The notes under the pieces: model-generated | Databases searched by the model: none | Seen by the model: only the letters and a program-made list of their open reading frames with translations | What the model was told of the DNA's origin: nothing | Made by a program: the position numbers and the translations under genes | Shown here: piece after piece, positions 24,893 to 33,384 of the stretch | Numbering within the stretch: position 1 is the first letter of the stretch | How the letters are laid out: every line of letters starts with the position of its first letter | Assembly (NCBI GenBank): GCA_964613665.1 | Contig: CAZTIG010000014.1 | Location: 14,547 to 78,546 of the forward strand | Length of the DNA: 64,000 nt | Direction: 5' to 3' | Source of the DNA: CAZQFV01 sp964613665 | GTDB taxonomy: Bacteria; Chloroflexota; Chloroflexia; DTKN01

Positions 24893-24969
24893 ATTATAGC
24901 CAGCGGCGGGGCGTTGTCAAGTGCGCGCTGCGGTGCGGGCTTGACAGATTGCCCCGCCTGTGCTATTAT
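24893..24969. promoter_or_regulatory. divergent promoters of the UshA-like gene and the permease
   Basis: Minus strand: TTGACA (24920-24915), 16 bp, TATAAT (24898-24893) toward the UshA-like gene. Plus strand: TTGACA (24941-24946), 17 bp, TATTAT (24964-24969) toward the permease. Both -10 regions are followed by AGCCAGCG, a repeated motif that a shared repressor such as the nearby ArsR could read. Confidence 0.72.
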
Positions 24970-25028
24970 ATCAGCCAGCGTATATAGAAACTGCTGTTGA
25001 GTTCTTGGCGCAATCGTGAGGCCCTGCG

Positions 25029-26495
25029 ATGGACGTGCTGCCGTATCTGTTGACCCTGCTGCAGGGCGGCCTGGGCAACCTGGCGGCCTATCTGGCGGCG
25101 CACGTGCTCCTGTGCCTGGTGCCGGCCTTTTTCATCGCCGGGGCCCTGGCCACGCTCGTCCCCAAGGAGGCCATCACCCGCTTCCTGGGCCGCAACGCGC
25201 CCAAGTACATCTCCTACCCGGCGGCGGCGCTGGCCGGCTCGGTGCTGGCGGTGTGCTCGTGCACCATCGTGCCGCTCTTTGCCGGCATCCACAAGAAGGG
25301 CGCCGGCCTGGGGCCGGCCATCACCTTCCTATTCTTCGCCCCGGCGGCCAACATCCTGGCCCTGGCCTACACCGGCGTGGTGATCGGGTTGGACCTGGCC
25401 GTGGCCCGGCTGCTCCTCTCCCTGTCCTTTGGCATCGGCATCGGTATGATCATGGCGCTGATCTTTCGCCGCTCCGACGCGCTCCACGACCGGCAGACCG
25501 ACGCCGCCTTTGCCGGGAAGGGGCGGGTGCGCCGCGCCACGGTGGTCTTTCTCGTGCTGCTGGTGGCGCTGCTCCTGTCGGGCACGCTGAAGATCGGCCT
25601 GCTGACCGACAGCTACGTCCGCTTCACGCTGCCCATCGCTGGCCTGGACCGCTTCCAGGACGCGCTGAACTGGCTGGTGCCCTTTGACCCGAGCAAGGGG
25701 GAAGAGGGCGTCTCCGTCCAGGGGGTGCTGCTGATCGGCCTGCTGGTCCTGATCGGCCTCTCCTCCTGGCGGGGGGTGGGCCGGGTGGATGCCGGCTTCA
25801 ACCGCTGGACGTGGGCCGCCCTGGGGCTAGTCGTCCTGACGCTGCTCGTCGCCGCGGTGGGGATGACGCCCCACGCCGGCGGGCTGGAGGTGGCCCTGCC
25901 CGGCAAGTTCTTCGCGGTGGTCCTGGTCCTGGCGGCCCTCTGTTTCTTGGCGCGGCGCTTCTTCCAGGCCCACGAGATGCAGGAGTGGCTGTGGGAGTCG
26001 TGGCGCTTTGTGCGGCAGATCTTTCCCCTGCTGGTCGCCGGCGTCTTTGCCGTGGGCGTCATCCGCGGGCTGATCCGCCCCGAGTGGATCGAGTACCTGG
26101 CCGGCCAGAACACCGTGCTGGGCAACCTGGCCGGAGTGGCCTTTGGCGTCTTCATGTACTTCCCCACCCTGGTCGAGGTCCCGATCGCCAAGATGTTCCT
26201 GGGCCTGGGCATGCACCGCGGCCCACTGCTGGCCTACCTGATGGCCGACCCCGAGCTGAGCCTGCAGAGCATCCTGGTCATCTCCAAGGTCATCGGCCGG
26301 ACCAAGGCCTGGGTGTACGTGGGCTGGGTGGCGCTCTTCAGCGCGCTGGCCGGCCTGGTCTACGGGGCCTGGGTGGACGGCGCCGGCCTGGGGCTGATCC
26401 TGCTCTACCTGGGGGCCTTCCTGGGGGTCCTGGCGCTGCTCCTGTGGTGGATTGGCCGCCGTGGCCCTCAGGCCGTGCCGCAGGAGCGCTCGTGA
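25029..26495 (+). CDS. ArsP/DUF318-type permease (SO_0444-like metal efflux family)
   Basis: A 488-residue permease with ten or more helices in two similar halves. Each half has a P-rich motif: SVLAVCSCTIVPLFAGIHKKGAGLGPAITFLFFAPAANI in the first and GVAFGVFMYFPTLVEVPIAKMFLG in the second. The CSC pair is the hallmark of the DUF318/ArsP family, whose members export trivalent organoarsenicals or Cu/Zn. A small thioredoxin-fold protein follows, a classic gene order for the family. The promoter is divergent from the UshA-like selenoprotein's and both are probably under the ArsR repressor. Confidence 0.85.
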   Translation: MDVLPYLLTLLQGGLGNLAAYLAAHVLLCLVPAFFIAGALATLVPKEAITRFLGRNAPKYISYPAAALAGSVLAVCSCTIVPLFAGIHKKGAGLGPAITFLFFAPAANILALAYTGVVIGLDLAVARLLLSLSFGIGIGMIMALIFRRSDALHDRQTDAAFAGKGRVRRATVVFLVLLVALLLSGTLKIGLLTDSYVRFTLPIAGLDRFQDALNWLVPFDPSKGEEGVSVQGVLLIGLLVLIGLSSWRGVGRVDAGFNRWTWAALGLVVLTLLVAAVGMTPHAGGLEVALPGKFFAVVLVLAALCFLARRFFQAHEMQEWLWESWRFVRQIFPLLVAGVFAVGVIRGLIRPEWIEYLAGQNTVLGNLAGVAFGVFMYFPTLVEVPIAKMFLGLGMHRGPLLAYLMADPELSLQSILVISKVIGRTKAWVYVGWVALFSALAGLVYGAWVDGAGLGLILLYLGAFLGVLALLLWWIGRRGPQAVPQERS

Positions 26496-26559
26496 ACGCG
26501 CATCGTGTCAGCCGTGTCTTCAGTGGGAAAACAGCCGAGACGCGCAAAGGAGGCGTACG

Positions 26560-26796
26560 ATGGAGGTCAAGATCCTGGGCACCGGTTGTCCCAAGTGCCA
26601 GCGGCTGGAGCAGGTCACGCGCGAGGCCGCTGCGGAGGCGGGGATCGATATCCAGGTGGTCAAGGTCAAGGAGATCGACGAGATCATGGCCTATGACATC
26701 CTGGCGACGCCCGGCCTGGTGGTCGGCGGCGTGGTCAGGTCGGCCGGCCGCATCCCGCCGAAGGAGGAGATCGTCGCCTGGCTGCGGGCGGGGTAG
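26560..26796 (+). CDS. thioredoxin family protein (TM0996/MTH895-like), 78 residues
   Basis: A minimal thioredoxin fold: MEVKILGTGCPKCQRLEQVT with a CPKC active site, a middle helix (REAAAEAGIDIQVVKVKEIDEIM), cis-Pro strand (YDILATPGLVVGGVVRSAGR) and end helix. AAAGGAGGC precedes ATG 26560. Such proteins accompany ArsP-type permeases and probably deliver or receive metal/thiol substrates. Confidence 0.85.
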   Translation: MEVKILGTGCPKCQRLEQVTREAAAEAGIDIQVVKVKEIDEIMAYDILATPGLVVGGVVRSAGRIPPKEEIVAWLRAG

Positions 26797-26831
26797 GGCC
26801 GTTCTGAGTTGGCCTCCAAGGAGGCGACCTG

Positions 26832-27085
26832 CTGCAGGTCAAGGTCTTTGGCACGACCCCGCCGTGCGCCAACTGCAAGCGGGCCGAGGTGCAGGCGCTC
26901 CGGGCGGCGGAGCACTTTCCTGGCCAGGTCGAGGTGGTGCACCTGGATGCCCTGGGGCCCGAGGCGGACGAGTTCGGCCTGATGACGACACCCGTGGTCG
27001 TCGTCGGCGACGAGGTGGTGGGTATAGCCTGGTGGTGCCGGCCGAGCGCATCGCGGCGGCCATTCGGCAGAAGCTAGGAGGGTAG
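26832..27085 (+). pseudogene. second thioredoxin-like gene, frameshifted, CTG start
   Basis: After AAGGAGG the frame reads LQVKVFGTTPPCANCKRAEV with a CANC active site and LMTTPVVVVGDEVVG. At about 27022 a single missing base shifts the end of the protein: the expected tail (SLVVPAERIAAAIRQKLGG) continues in the next frame to the TAG at 27083. The expected initiator is CTG (26832), not ATG. It was a cytoplasmic redox or metal carrier beside the permease; here it looks damaged. Confidence 0.65.
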
Positions 27086-27089
27086 CGCA

Positions 27090-27138
27090 GTGGTCAAGCT
27101 GGAGGTTTTCTCGGGGGATCGCCCTTGCCAGGGCTGCC
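27090..27138 (+). pseudogene. 5' stub of a third thioredoxin-like gene
   Basis: GTG 27090, with GGAGG just upstream, reads MVKLEVFSGDRPCQGC, the first strand and Cys pair of another thioredoxin-fold gene. The sequence then switches to the C-terminus of an oxidoreductase on the opposite strand. Only 16 codons survive. Confidence 0.45.
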
Positions 27139-27490
27139 GTGGTCAGGATCGTGGGCAGGCCCCGAGATTGGGGCAGCAGCGACAGGTCGGCCACCCGGAG
27201 CCCGTCAGGCAGGCCGGCCGCCTCGAACATGCGCCGCGTCACCGGTCGCCAGCGCTGCTGCGGGAAGGGGCCTACGCCGATGACGGCTTCCGGCTCCGCG
27301 AACTCAGCCTCCAGGTCCAGTCCGATCTCGGCCAGGCCGCGCTCGGCGCCCACCAGGTTGCTGCAGGCGACGACGGTCGAGCCGCCCGTGGCGACCCCGC
27401 GCAGCAGCACCAGGTCTTGCCAGGAGTGCTGGGACCGCATCGGTGGAAAGATCCAGGGGAGCAGCCGCGCGCTGCCCAGCAGGCCGGTGC
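27139..27490 (-). pseudogene. GMC-family FAD oxidoreductase, two joined fragments
   Basis: On the minus strand two pieces of a glucose-methanol-choline oxidoreductase are joined in frame. First comes the FAD-site region (LLGSARLLPWIFPPMRSQHS, LVLLRGVATGGSTVVACSNL, AEFAEPEAVIGVGPFPQQRW, TRRMFEAA). It runs directly into the C-terminal segment (DGLRVADLSLLPQSRGLPTI, LTTAALARA). About 300 residues between them are missing. The 5' side ends at the inverted repeat of the IS remnant and the 3' side at the thioredoxin stub. Confidence 0.6.
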
Positions 27491-27491
27491 G

Positions 27492-28035
27492 CCTGGTGTT
27501 TACCCAGATCGTTGACCCATAGGAATGGCTCGACCTCCATCAGGTATGATGGTCTTGCGCGGACCAATACCCAGGAGGCGAGCCGTGCTCAATACAACAG
27601 AAGCCCTGGCAAAGTTGAACCACCTGACCGCCGCCTTGGCTCAGGAACTCGACTCCTTCCTGTCCCCCTATATGGCTGCCCTGCCCGATGCGCGCCTGCG
27701 CCAAACTCTCCGCTTGTTGCTTCCGGGGCTATCCATGCATCGCCGCCGTGGCCCTGAACACTGCCCAACCGGCCCTGCTCTATCACCGCTTGATTTCCTA
27801 CGCCACCGCCGACTTCGACAGTCAACCCAAAGAGTGGCTACTGACCATGCGCCACCTGCTTCAGTTGTTGCCCGGGCGCAAGATCGCTATCGTCAGCGAT
27901 GCCGAGGGCGATGACCGGAAAGCGTGGTGGGAGGCCGTAGCCCTCGACCTGGAATGGATCACCCGCGCTACCTCGAAACGCGTCATCGAAGTGTATCGGC
28001 CTTTCGCCGTTATCCTGATCTGGGTGAACACCAGC
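27492..28035 (+). mobile_element. miniature IS derivative with terminal inverted repeats
   Basis: CTGGTGTTTACCCAGATC (27493-27510) and GATCTGGGTGAACACCAG (28017-28034) are near-perfect inverted repeats flanking 544 bp. The inside is a deletion derivative of the transposase whose full copy lies at 56472-57875, including the upstream ATGGCTC...GTATGAT leader also seen there. The repeat ends resemble those of the full element (TTGGTGATTACCCAAAAC) but are not identical, so the source was a sister element. Confidence 0.7.
27585..28009 (+). pseudogene. IS4-like transposase remnant
   Basis: The frame from GTG 27585 (MLNTTEALAKLNHLTAALAQ, ELDSFLSPYMAALPDARLRQ) matches the N-terminus of the intact transposase at 56472. 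At about 27725 it jumps about 120 residues and a frame, to the segment GYPCIAAVALNTAQPALLYH and the second catalytic Asp region (IAIVSDAEGDDRKAWW). The rest, with the catalytic Glu, is gone. It cannot transpose on its own. Confidence 0.75.
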
Positions 28036-28044
28036 TGCGGGGTA

Positions 28045-28117
28045 TTGACAAAGCCGCTTCCGGGTAGTATAATGATCATGAAAAGGTTACCGGCAATAAT
28101 GCCGGTATTGTTACCGG
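28045..28117 (+). promoter_or_regulatory. consensus promoter and LacI-family operators of lacI
   Basis: TTGACA (28045-28050), 17 bp, TATAAT (28068-28073). Immediately after come GTTACCGGCAAT (28086-28097), the inverted repeat TACCGGCA-N4-TGCCGGTA (28088-28107) and another GTTACCGG (28110-28117). These match the half-sites of a LacI-type regulator and cover the start of the transcript, so the lacI gene at 28147 should repress itself. Confidence 0.78.
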
Positions 28118-28146
28118 AGTGCATGGGCATATGGGGGTGGTAGGGT

Positions 28147-29160
28147 ATGCGCCGCAACAAGGCCAGCGTGACCATCCGCGATGTAGCTGAGGCGGCCGGC
28201 GTATCGGTCTCGACGGTATCGCGCGTGCTGAACGACAAGGACGATGTTGCCCCGGAGACCTACCAGAAAGTACGGGCCGTCATCGAAGAGCTCAGCTACA
28301 CCTCGAGCTTGGCGGCCAGGGGGATCCGCAGCCGCAGGATGTACGTCATCGGCCTGATCATGCCCGATGTGGGAGCCCCCTATTCCGTCCAGGTCATGAA
28401 GGGGATCAACCGGGCGATCTCCGAGGATGGCTACGATCTGATCCTGTACACGGGCGGGGATATCCGGAAGGAGTCGTCCACCAATCAGGAGCGTCGCTAC
28501 GTCTCCCTCTTGAGCAGTATTGCTGATGGTGTGATTGTTGTTACCCCCACGGCGACTTCCTTTTCGACGAATTCCCCGGTCGTGGTGATAGACCCCAATG
28601 CGGAGAAACCCAATTGCCCTGCCGTCACGGCCACCAACTATGCCGGAGCTCTAGCGGTGATGGAGTATCTGAGCAGTCTGGGGCACCGCCGCCTGGGTTT
28701 CATCGGTGGCCGCCCGGAGTTGCAGAGCGCTGCGCAGCGTCTGCAGGGGTATCGGGACGGGCTGCGGAATGCCGGCCTTCCTATGGATCCCGAGTTGATC
28801 CAAGCCGGTGACTATACCGAGGAGACGGGCTTTGCGTGTGCCCGAAGGCTGCTCAGCCTGGCCCATCCACCAACAGCCATCTTCGCAGCCAACGACCAGT
28901 CGGCCATTGGTGTGCTCCGTGCAGCCCGCGAGGCCGGCCTGAGTGTTCCCCAGGACCTCTCCGTGGTCGGGTTTGACAATATCCCTGAGGCGGTCTATGT
29001 GAGTCCTGCCCTGACGACCGTTGACCAGTCCATCGACAAGATGAGCTACATGGCCGCCAAGATGCTCATCGACCTGATCCAGGGCGAGACCCTGGAGGGC
29101 AATCCCTACGAGGTTCCCACACGGCTGATTGTCCGCGATTCCTGTCGGGCCATTGCGTGA
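28147..29160 (+). CDS. LacI family transcriptional regulator
   Basis: A 337-residue regulator: LacI helix-turn-helix (VTIRDVAEAAGVSVSTVSRVLND), hinge helix (SSLAARGIRSRRMYVIGLIMP) and a periplasmic-binding-type sensor domain (YDLILYTGGD, PVVVIDPNAE, HRRLGFIGGRPE, AIFAANDQSAIGVLRAARE, LSVVGFDNIPEAVYVSPALTT). It sits at the head of the sugar island and an operator copy precedes the ABC operon, so it likely senses xylose or a xylo-oligosaccharide. Confidence 0.93.
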   Translation: MRRNKASVTIRDVAEAAGVSVSTVSRVLNDKDDVAPETYQKVRAVIEELSYTSSLAARGIRSRRMYVIGLIMPDVGAPYSVQVMKGINRAISEDGYDLILYTGGDIRKESSTNQERRYVSLLSSIADGVIVVTPTATSFSTNSPVVVIDPNAEKPNCPAVTATNYAGALAVMEYLSSLGHRRLGFIGGRPELQSAAQRLQGYRDGLRNAGLPMDPELIQAGDYTEETGFACARRLLSLAHPPTAIFAANDQSAIGVLRAAREAGLSVPQDLSVVGFDNIPEAVYVSPALTTVDQSIDKMSYMAAKMLIDLIQGETLEGNPYEVPTRLIVRDSCRAIA

Positions 29161-29515
29161 GCCGCTGACCGGGTGACAGGCCCGCAGTACCAGGCTCAGT
29201 AGTGTTCTTTGGGTTGCCCGGTACCGTTACCGGCAACGTTATTGGACAGGGCGAGGCGATGTCTGCCAAGCGGCATCCCCCCAATGCCCCGGAGGACTGG
29301 CTCCCCCGCTTCTACACCAGGGGTCGGTCGGACTGCCGTCCAGGTTGTCAGAGAGGAGGTGGTGAGCTATCGACTGGTCCACGGATTGCTAGAAGGCTGG
29401 CCAGGTTTCCACTTGGCCGCAAGCCCGGCAGAGGGGAAACCTGCACTGGACCAGTGTGGAGGCCTGTGTCACACATGGTGCAGTGGTCGGTCTACTCACG
29501 TGAAGGAGGAAGACA
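29161..29515 (+). promoter_or_regulatory. leader of the ABC importer operon with a LacI operator
   Basis: 355 bp without a convincing gene. GTTACCGGCAAC at 29226-29237 is a near-perfect palindrome and matches the sites ahead of lacI; the arms GTTGCC and GGCAAC around it extend the symmetry. No clear -35/-10 pair was identified. The rest is probably an untranslated leader ending in AAGGAGGAAGAC before the ATG at 29516. Confidence 0.6.
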
Positions 29516-31423
29516 ATGCGTAGGGCTGTTCTGCTGATGGCAATCGTGCTGGCAGCTCTCAGCCTCTTGGCGGGCTGTGGACCCACCACCACGGCTCCCG
29601 CAGAAGAAGAAGTGCTGGGAGTCCTCCCTCGTAGCCAGACACTCATTGCGGCCCAACTCACCGGGCGCGTCGGAACGCCGGATGATTTTAACGAGTGGGT
29701 CGGCTGGAAGTGGCGAGATCGAGGCATGCAGCAGCTGATGAACGAGCCGCTATGGTCCATCGACTTTGCCAGCGGCAAGATCGTCAATGGCCTGGCCGAT
29801 GGCGACCCGGTCTACAACGCAAGCTTCACCCAGGTCACGATCCCGCTCCGCAAGGGCGTGACCTGGAGCGACGGTCAGGCATTCACTGCTGCCGATGTGG
29901 TCTTTACAGTCGAAACCCTCATGAAGTACGAGGGCTTTAACGCCCACAGCTTCTTCGTGGAGAACGTCGCGCGGGTCTCTGCCTCCGATGACCACACGGT
30001 CGTGTTTGAGCTCAAGCAGGCCAACTCCCGGTTCCATACTACCTTCCTGGATCGCTGGGGCTGTACCTGGATCATGCCCAAACACGTCTTCGAGAAGGTG
30101 ACCGACCCCGTGACGTTCAACTTCAACCCCCCGGTCGGAACGGGCCCCTACAAGTTGCACAGCTACGACCCGGCCGGATACTGGACCATCTGGGAAAAGC
30201 GCGGCGACTGGGACAAGAGCCCAACAGGGATCCTCTTCGGCGAGCCGAAGCCCAAGTACGTGGTCTTTCAGGCGTTCGCCAACGAGGGGGCCAAGATCCT
30301 GGCCCAGTTGACGCACGAGTTGGATGCTGTGGACCTCTCCGCAGAGGGCCTCAAGGCTGCCCTGGCCCAGGGGGATACCAACCGCGCCTATCAGCCGACC
30401 TTCCCCTGGGTGGTCAACAACGACCCCTGTATCACCGGACTGACGTTCAACACGGCCAGAGCTCCCTACGACAATCCTGAAGTGCGCTGGGCACTCCTCC
30501 TGGCCATCGACATCGTCGAGTACGAGGGGCAGGCTGTGGACGGCACGGCGACGCTCAGCCCGGTACACATCCCCTCGCTCGGCCCGTATCCCGATGCCTA
30601 CATCAAGCCGATGCAGGACTGGCTGAGGAGCTTTACGCTGGACCTGGGCAACGGCGAGACCTTCAAGCCGTATGACGCCGATGTCCCTGCTCGCTTGGTG
30701 GAGTACGCGGCGTCGCGGGGCTATGCTGTCTCCGATGACCCGGCCTTTGTGGCGCAGGCATTCGGGATCGGCTGGTACAAGTATGCCCCCGAAGCGGCCG
30801 AGAAACTGCTCATCAAGAACGGCTTCTCCCGAGGAGCGGATGGCAAGTGGCGGATGCCGGGCGGCGAAACTTGGAGGATCGAGGTGATCAGCCGCTCCGA
30901 CATGTCCCACCTGGAGTTCAAGAACGCCTCGGCGGCCGTCCAGCAATGGAAGGAGTTCGGCATCGACGCTGTACACGTTCCGTCGGACAACGTCTCGTCG
31001 CTGACCCAGAACGGAGACTTTGATGTCGCTGGCAACTGGCCGGCCCAGGAGCCGTGGGGCGCCGGGATGGACCTGTACCGGGTGCTGGACTTTTACAACT
31101 CGGCCTACGTCAAGCCGGTCGGCACGACCACCAACGGTCACACGTCTCGCTGGTCCTCGCCGGCGATGGACGATGTCATCAGGCGACTGCGGGAAACCGA
31201 CCCCACCAAGACCGACCAGGTCGTCGCTGTTGGCACCGACGGGCTGAAGATCCTGGTCCAGGAGATGCCGGGCATCCCGACCTTCGGCTACATCGGGTTC
31301 GTCTCCTGGGACAAGCAGTACTGGACCAACTGGCCAGGAGCGGAGAACCCCTACACCCAGCCCTACACGCACTGGGGGCCCTTCAAGTACATGACGCCGT
31401 TCCTGACCCCGGCCGGGAAGTAG
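29516..31423 (+). CDS. ABC transporter substrate-binding lipoprotein, family 5
   Basis: A 635-residue exported lipoprotein (signal MRRAVLLMAIVLAALSLLAGC, lipobox Cys21) of the SBP_bac_5 class. Conserved segments: MNEPLWSIDFASGKIVNGLA, LRKGVTWSDGQAFTAADVVF, PVGTGPYKLHSYDPAGYW and the FNTARAPYDNPEVRWALLLAID region. This class binds peptides or oligosaccharides. Beside a GH3 xylosidase and xylose genes, xylo-oligosaccharide is the probable ligand (inference). First gene of the importer operon. Confidence 0.9.
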   Translation: MRRAVLLMAIVLAALSLLAGCGPTTTAPAEEEVLGVLPRSQTLIAAQLTGRVGTPDDFNEWVGWKWRDRGMQQLMNEPLWSIDFASGKIVNGLADGDPVYNASFTQVTIPLRKGVTWSDGQAFTAADVVFTVETLMKYEGFNAHSFFVENVARVSASDDHTVVFELKQANSRFHTTFLDRWGCTWIMPKHVFEKVTDPVTFNFNPPVGTGPYKLHSYDPAGYWTIWEKRGDWDKSPTGILFGEPKPKYVVFQAFANEGAKILAQLTHELDAVDLSAEGLKAALAQGDTNRAYQPTFPWVVNNDPCITGLTFNTARAPYDNPEVRWALLLAIDIVEYEGQAVDGTATLSPVHIPSLGPYPDAYIKPMQDWLRSFTLDLGNGETFKPYDADVPARLVEYAASRGYAVSDDPAFVAQAFGIGWYKYAPEAAEKLLIKNGFSRGADGKWRMPGGETWRIEVISRSDMSHLEFKNASAAVQQWKEFGIDAVHVPSDNVSSLTQNGDFDVAGNWPAQEPWGAGMDLYRVLDFYNSAYVKPVGTTTNGHTSRWSSPAMDDVIRRLRETDPTKTDQVVAVGTDGLKILVQEMPGIPTFGYIGFVSWDKQYWTNWPGAENPYTQPYTHWGPFKYMTPFLTPAGK

Positions 31424-31436
31424 TTCCCGGTGCGGC

Positions 31437-31470
31437 TTCCCTGGGCGGGCGCTGCCGCCCGCCCAGGGAA
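31437..31470 (+). terminator. 14-bp perfect stem-loop after the binding-protein gene
   Basis: TTCCCTGGGCGGGC, a 6-base loop, then GCCCGCCCAGGGAA. No U-run follows. Such hairpins between a binding-protein gene and its permeases usually give more binding protein than permease by protecting or partly terminating the message. Confidence 0.7.
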
Positions 31471-31499
31471 TTCCCTGCCCAGGGGTAAAGGTGACAGCG

Positions 31500-32507
31500 A
31501 TGAGTTTCGTCAAGAGGTACCTCGTCCCGAGGCTCATCCAGTATTTCCTGGTCCTGTTCCTTGGGGTCACGGCGGTCTTTTTCATTCCCCGCCTCACGCC
31601 GACGGATCCGGTGATGCGGACGATCGCGCAGCTCCGCTCCCACGGATCGTATCTGGACCCCGCCTCCATGGACAAGTTCATCGAGGACCTGACCGAGCTG
31701 TACGGACTCGAGGGGTCGCCGCTGGAGCAGTACTGGGCCTTCTGGGGCAGGCTGTTCCGCGGAGACCTGGGGGTCTCCTTCTTCCAGTTCCCAACACCGG
31801 TGAGCGTACTGATCGGCAGGGCGCTGCCGTGGACGGCCGGCCTCTTGCTGATGACGACGCTGCTCGGCTGGTTGATCGGGAACATCGTCGGCGGGCTGGC
31901 CGGGTACTTCTCGCGGCGGTGGTGGTCACGGGGACTGGAAGCCGTGGCGATGGTCATCCGACCGCTGCCCTACTATGTCTTTGCCTTTGCCCTCCTTCTC
32001 CTGCTGACCTACGTCGTCCGCTGGTTCCCGGTCGCCGGTGGCGCCCAGATTGGGAGGCAGGCTGCGTTTACGTGGTCCTATGTGAGGGACGTGCTCAGGC
32101 ACGCCTTCCTTCCGGCCCTCTCGCTGGCCATTCTCGGTGGAACGCTCTGGTTCCAGACGATGAAGCTGGTCGTGCAGAACGTCAACGCGGAGGATTTCGT
32201 CCAATACGCCAAACTGGGTGGAGTCAAAGAAAGCAAGATCGTGTCCAGGTATGTGATTCGTAACGCCATGCTGCCGCAGATCACCGGCCTGGGGTTGGCC
32301 CTTGGGCAGATCTTTAGCGGTGCGCTGATCACCGAGATTGTCTTTTCCTATCCCGGCCTCGGAACGCTGCTCTACAATGCCGTCATCACGGGGGACTATA
32401 ACCTGATCATGGGCATCACGCTCCTCTCGATTGTCGCCATTACCACAACCATTCTGGTCATTGACCTGCTGTATCCCCTCTTTGATCCGAGGGTGCGGTA
32501 CCTGTAA
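31500..32507 (+). CDS. ABC transporter permease, DppB/OppB type
   Basis: A 335-residue inner membrane permease of the BPD_transp_1 family with six helices. An N-terminal helix (YFLVLFLGVTAVFFIPRL) and the DppB signature (LTPTDPVMRTIAQLR) come first. The EAA loop is YAKLGGVKESKIVSRYVIRN. The start chosen is ATG 31500 with AAAGGTGA upstream. The next permease begins 14 bp after its stop. Confidence 0.9.
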   Translation: MSFVKRYLVPRLIQYFLVLFLGVTAVFFIPRLTPTDPVMRTIAQLRSHGSYLDPASMDKFIEDLTELYGLEGSPLEQYWAFWGRLFRGDLGVSFFQFPTPVSVLIGRALPWTAGLLLMTTLLGWLIGNIVGGLAGYFSRRWWSRGLEAVAMVIRPLPYYVFAFALLLLLTYVVRWFPVAGGAQIGRQAAFTWSYVRDVLRHAFLPALSLAILGGTLWFQTMKLVVQNVNAEDFVQYAKLGGVKESKIVSRYVIRNAMLPQITGLGLALGQIFSGALITEIVFSYPGLGTLLYNAVITGDYNLIMGITLLSIVAITTTILVIDLLYPLFDPRVRYL

Positions 32508-32521
32508 GGAGCGCATAGGCA

Positions 32522-33376
32522 GTGAAGACCTTCCTGGACCTCTTCAGAGACTACCGCTTTGCGCTCGGCTTTGCCGTTCTCGTTCTGGTGCTTCTGCTGG
32601 CGGTCCTCACGCTCTTCTCGCCCTACGACCCGACCCGCTGGGGGCTCGTCCCCAGAGACCTGGGGCCCTCTTGGGAATATCCTCTGGGCACCAACTCCAA
32701 GGGGCAGGATATCTTCTGGCAGGCAGCATTTGCCGTGCGGAACTCGCTGACCATCGCCCTAATCGCCGGGTTGGTCTCGAGGGTTATCGCCGTGATCGTG
32801 GGCATGATCGCGGGCTACAAGGGCCGTATTGCCGATCGGGTCCTGATGTTTGTCAGCGACAGCTTCCTGGTCATTCCCCTCTTCCTCATCATCGTCATGC
32901 TGGCCATGCTGGTGCGGGACAGGATGAACCTGGTGACATTGGGCCTGTTGCTGGCAATCTTCGGCTGGGCCTGGGATGCCCGGGTGATCCGTTCGCAGAT
33001 TCTCAGCTTGCGGGAGCGGGAGTTTACCCGGACAGCGATCCTATCCGGAACAGGGGCCTTCCGCCTCGTGCTGAAGGAGTACTTGCCTTTCGCCACACCC
33101 CTGGTCTTTTCCACGTTGATCAACAACATGTCCTGGGCGATTGGGATGGAGATGACACTCTCCATCCTCGGCCTGGTGAACATGGACATCCCCACGCTGG
33201 GGACGATGCTCCAATGGGCCATCAGCTACCAGGCAATGATGCTCGGGTATTGGTCCTGGATATTGACACCGGTCGTGTTGGCCGTCCTCCTGTTTGTGGC
33301 CCTGTACTGGCTATCGGTCAGCGTCAGCGAATACTTGGACCCGAGGACGCGACTCCAACGCGTCGGGGCACGGTGA
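32522..33376 (+). CDS. ABC transporter permease, DppC/OppC type
   Basis: A 284-residue permease: helix 1 (FALGFAVLVLVLLLAVLTLF), the LGTNSKGQDIFWQAAFAVRNSLTIALIAG segment typical of DppC, and the EAA loop (FTRTAILSGTGAFRLVLKEYLPFATPLVF). GTG 32522 is the start with TAAGGAGCG upstream. It pairs with the DppB-type protein to form the channel. Confidence 0.9.
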   Translation: MKTFLDLFRDYRFALGFAVLVLVLLLAVLTLFSPYDPTRWGLVPRDLGPSWEYPLGTNSKGQDIFWQAAFAVRNSLTIALIAGLVSRVIAVIVGMIAGYKGRIADRVLMFVSDSFLVIPLFLIIVMLAMLVRDRMNLVTLGLLLAIFGWAWDARVIRSQILSLREREFTRTAILSGTGAFRLVLKEYLPFATPLVFSTLINNMSWAIGMEMTLSILGLVNMDIPTLGTMLQWAISYQAMMLGYWSWILTPVVLAVLLFVALYWLSVSVSEYLDPRTRLQRVGAR

Positions 33377-33384
33377 GGCAGCGC

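Noticed and set aside
27090..27515. A complete plus-strand protein after the second thioredoxin-like gene
   Set aside because: Only the first 16 codons look like a protein; the rest is the reverse strand of a GMC oxidoreductase.
29202..29537. Small gene in the leader before the ABC importer
   Set aside because: No conserved motif, runs past the importer start, and covers the LacI operator; treated as untranslated leader.
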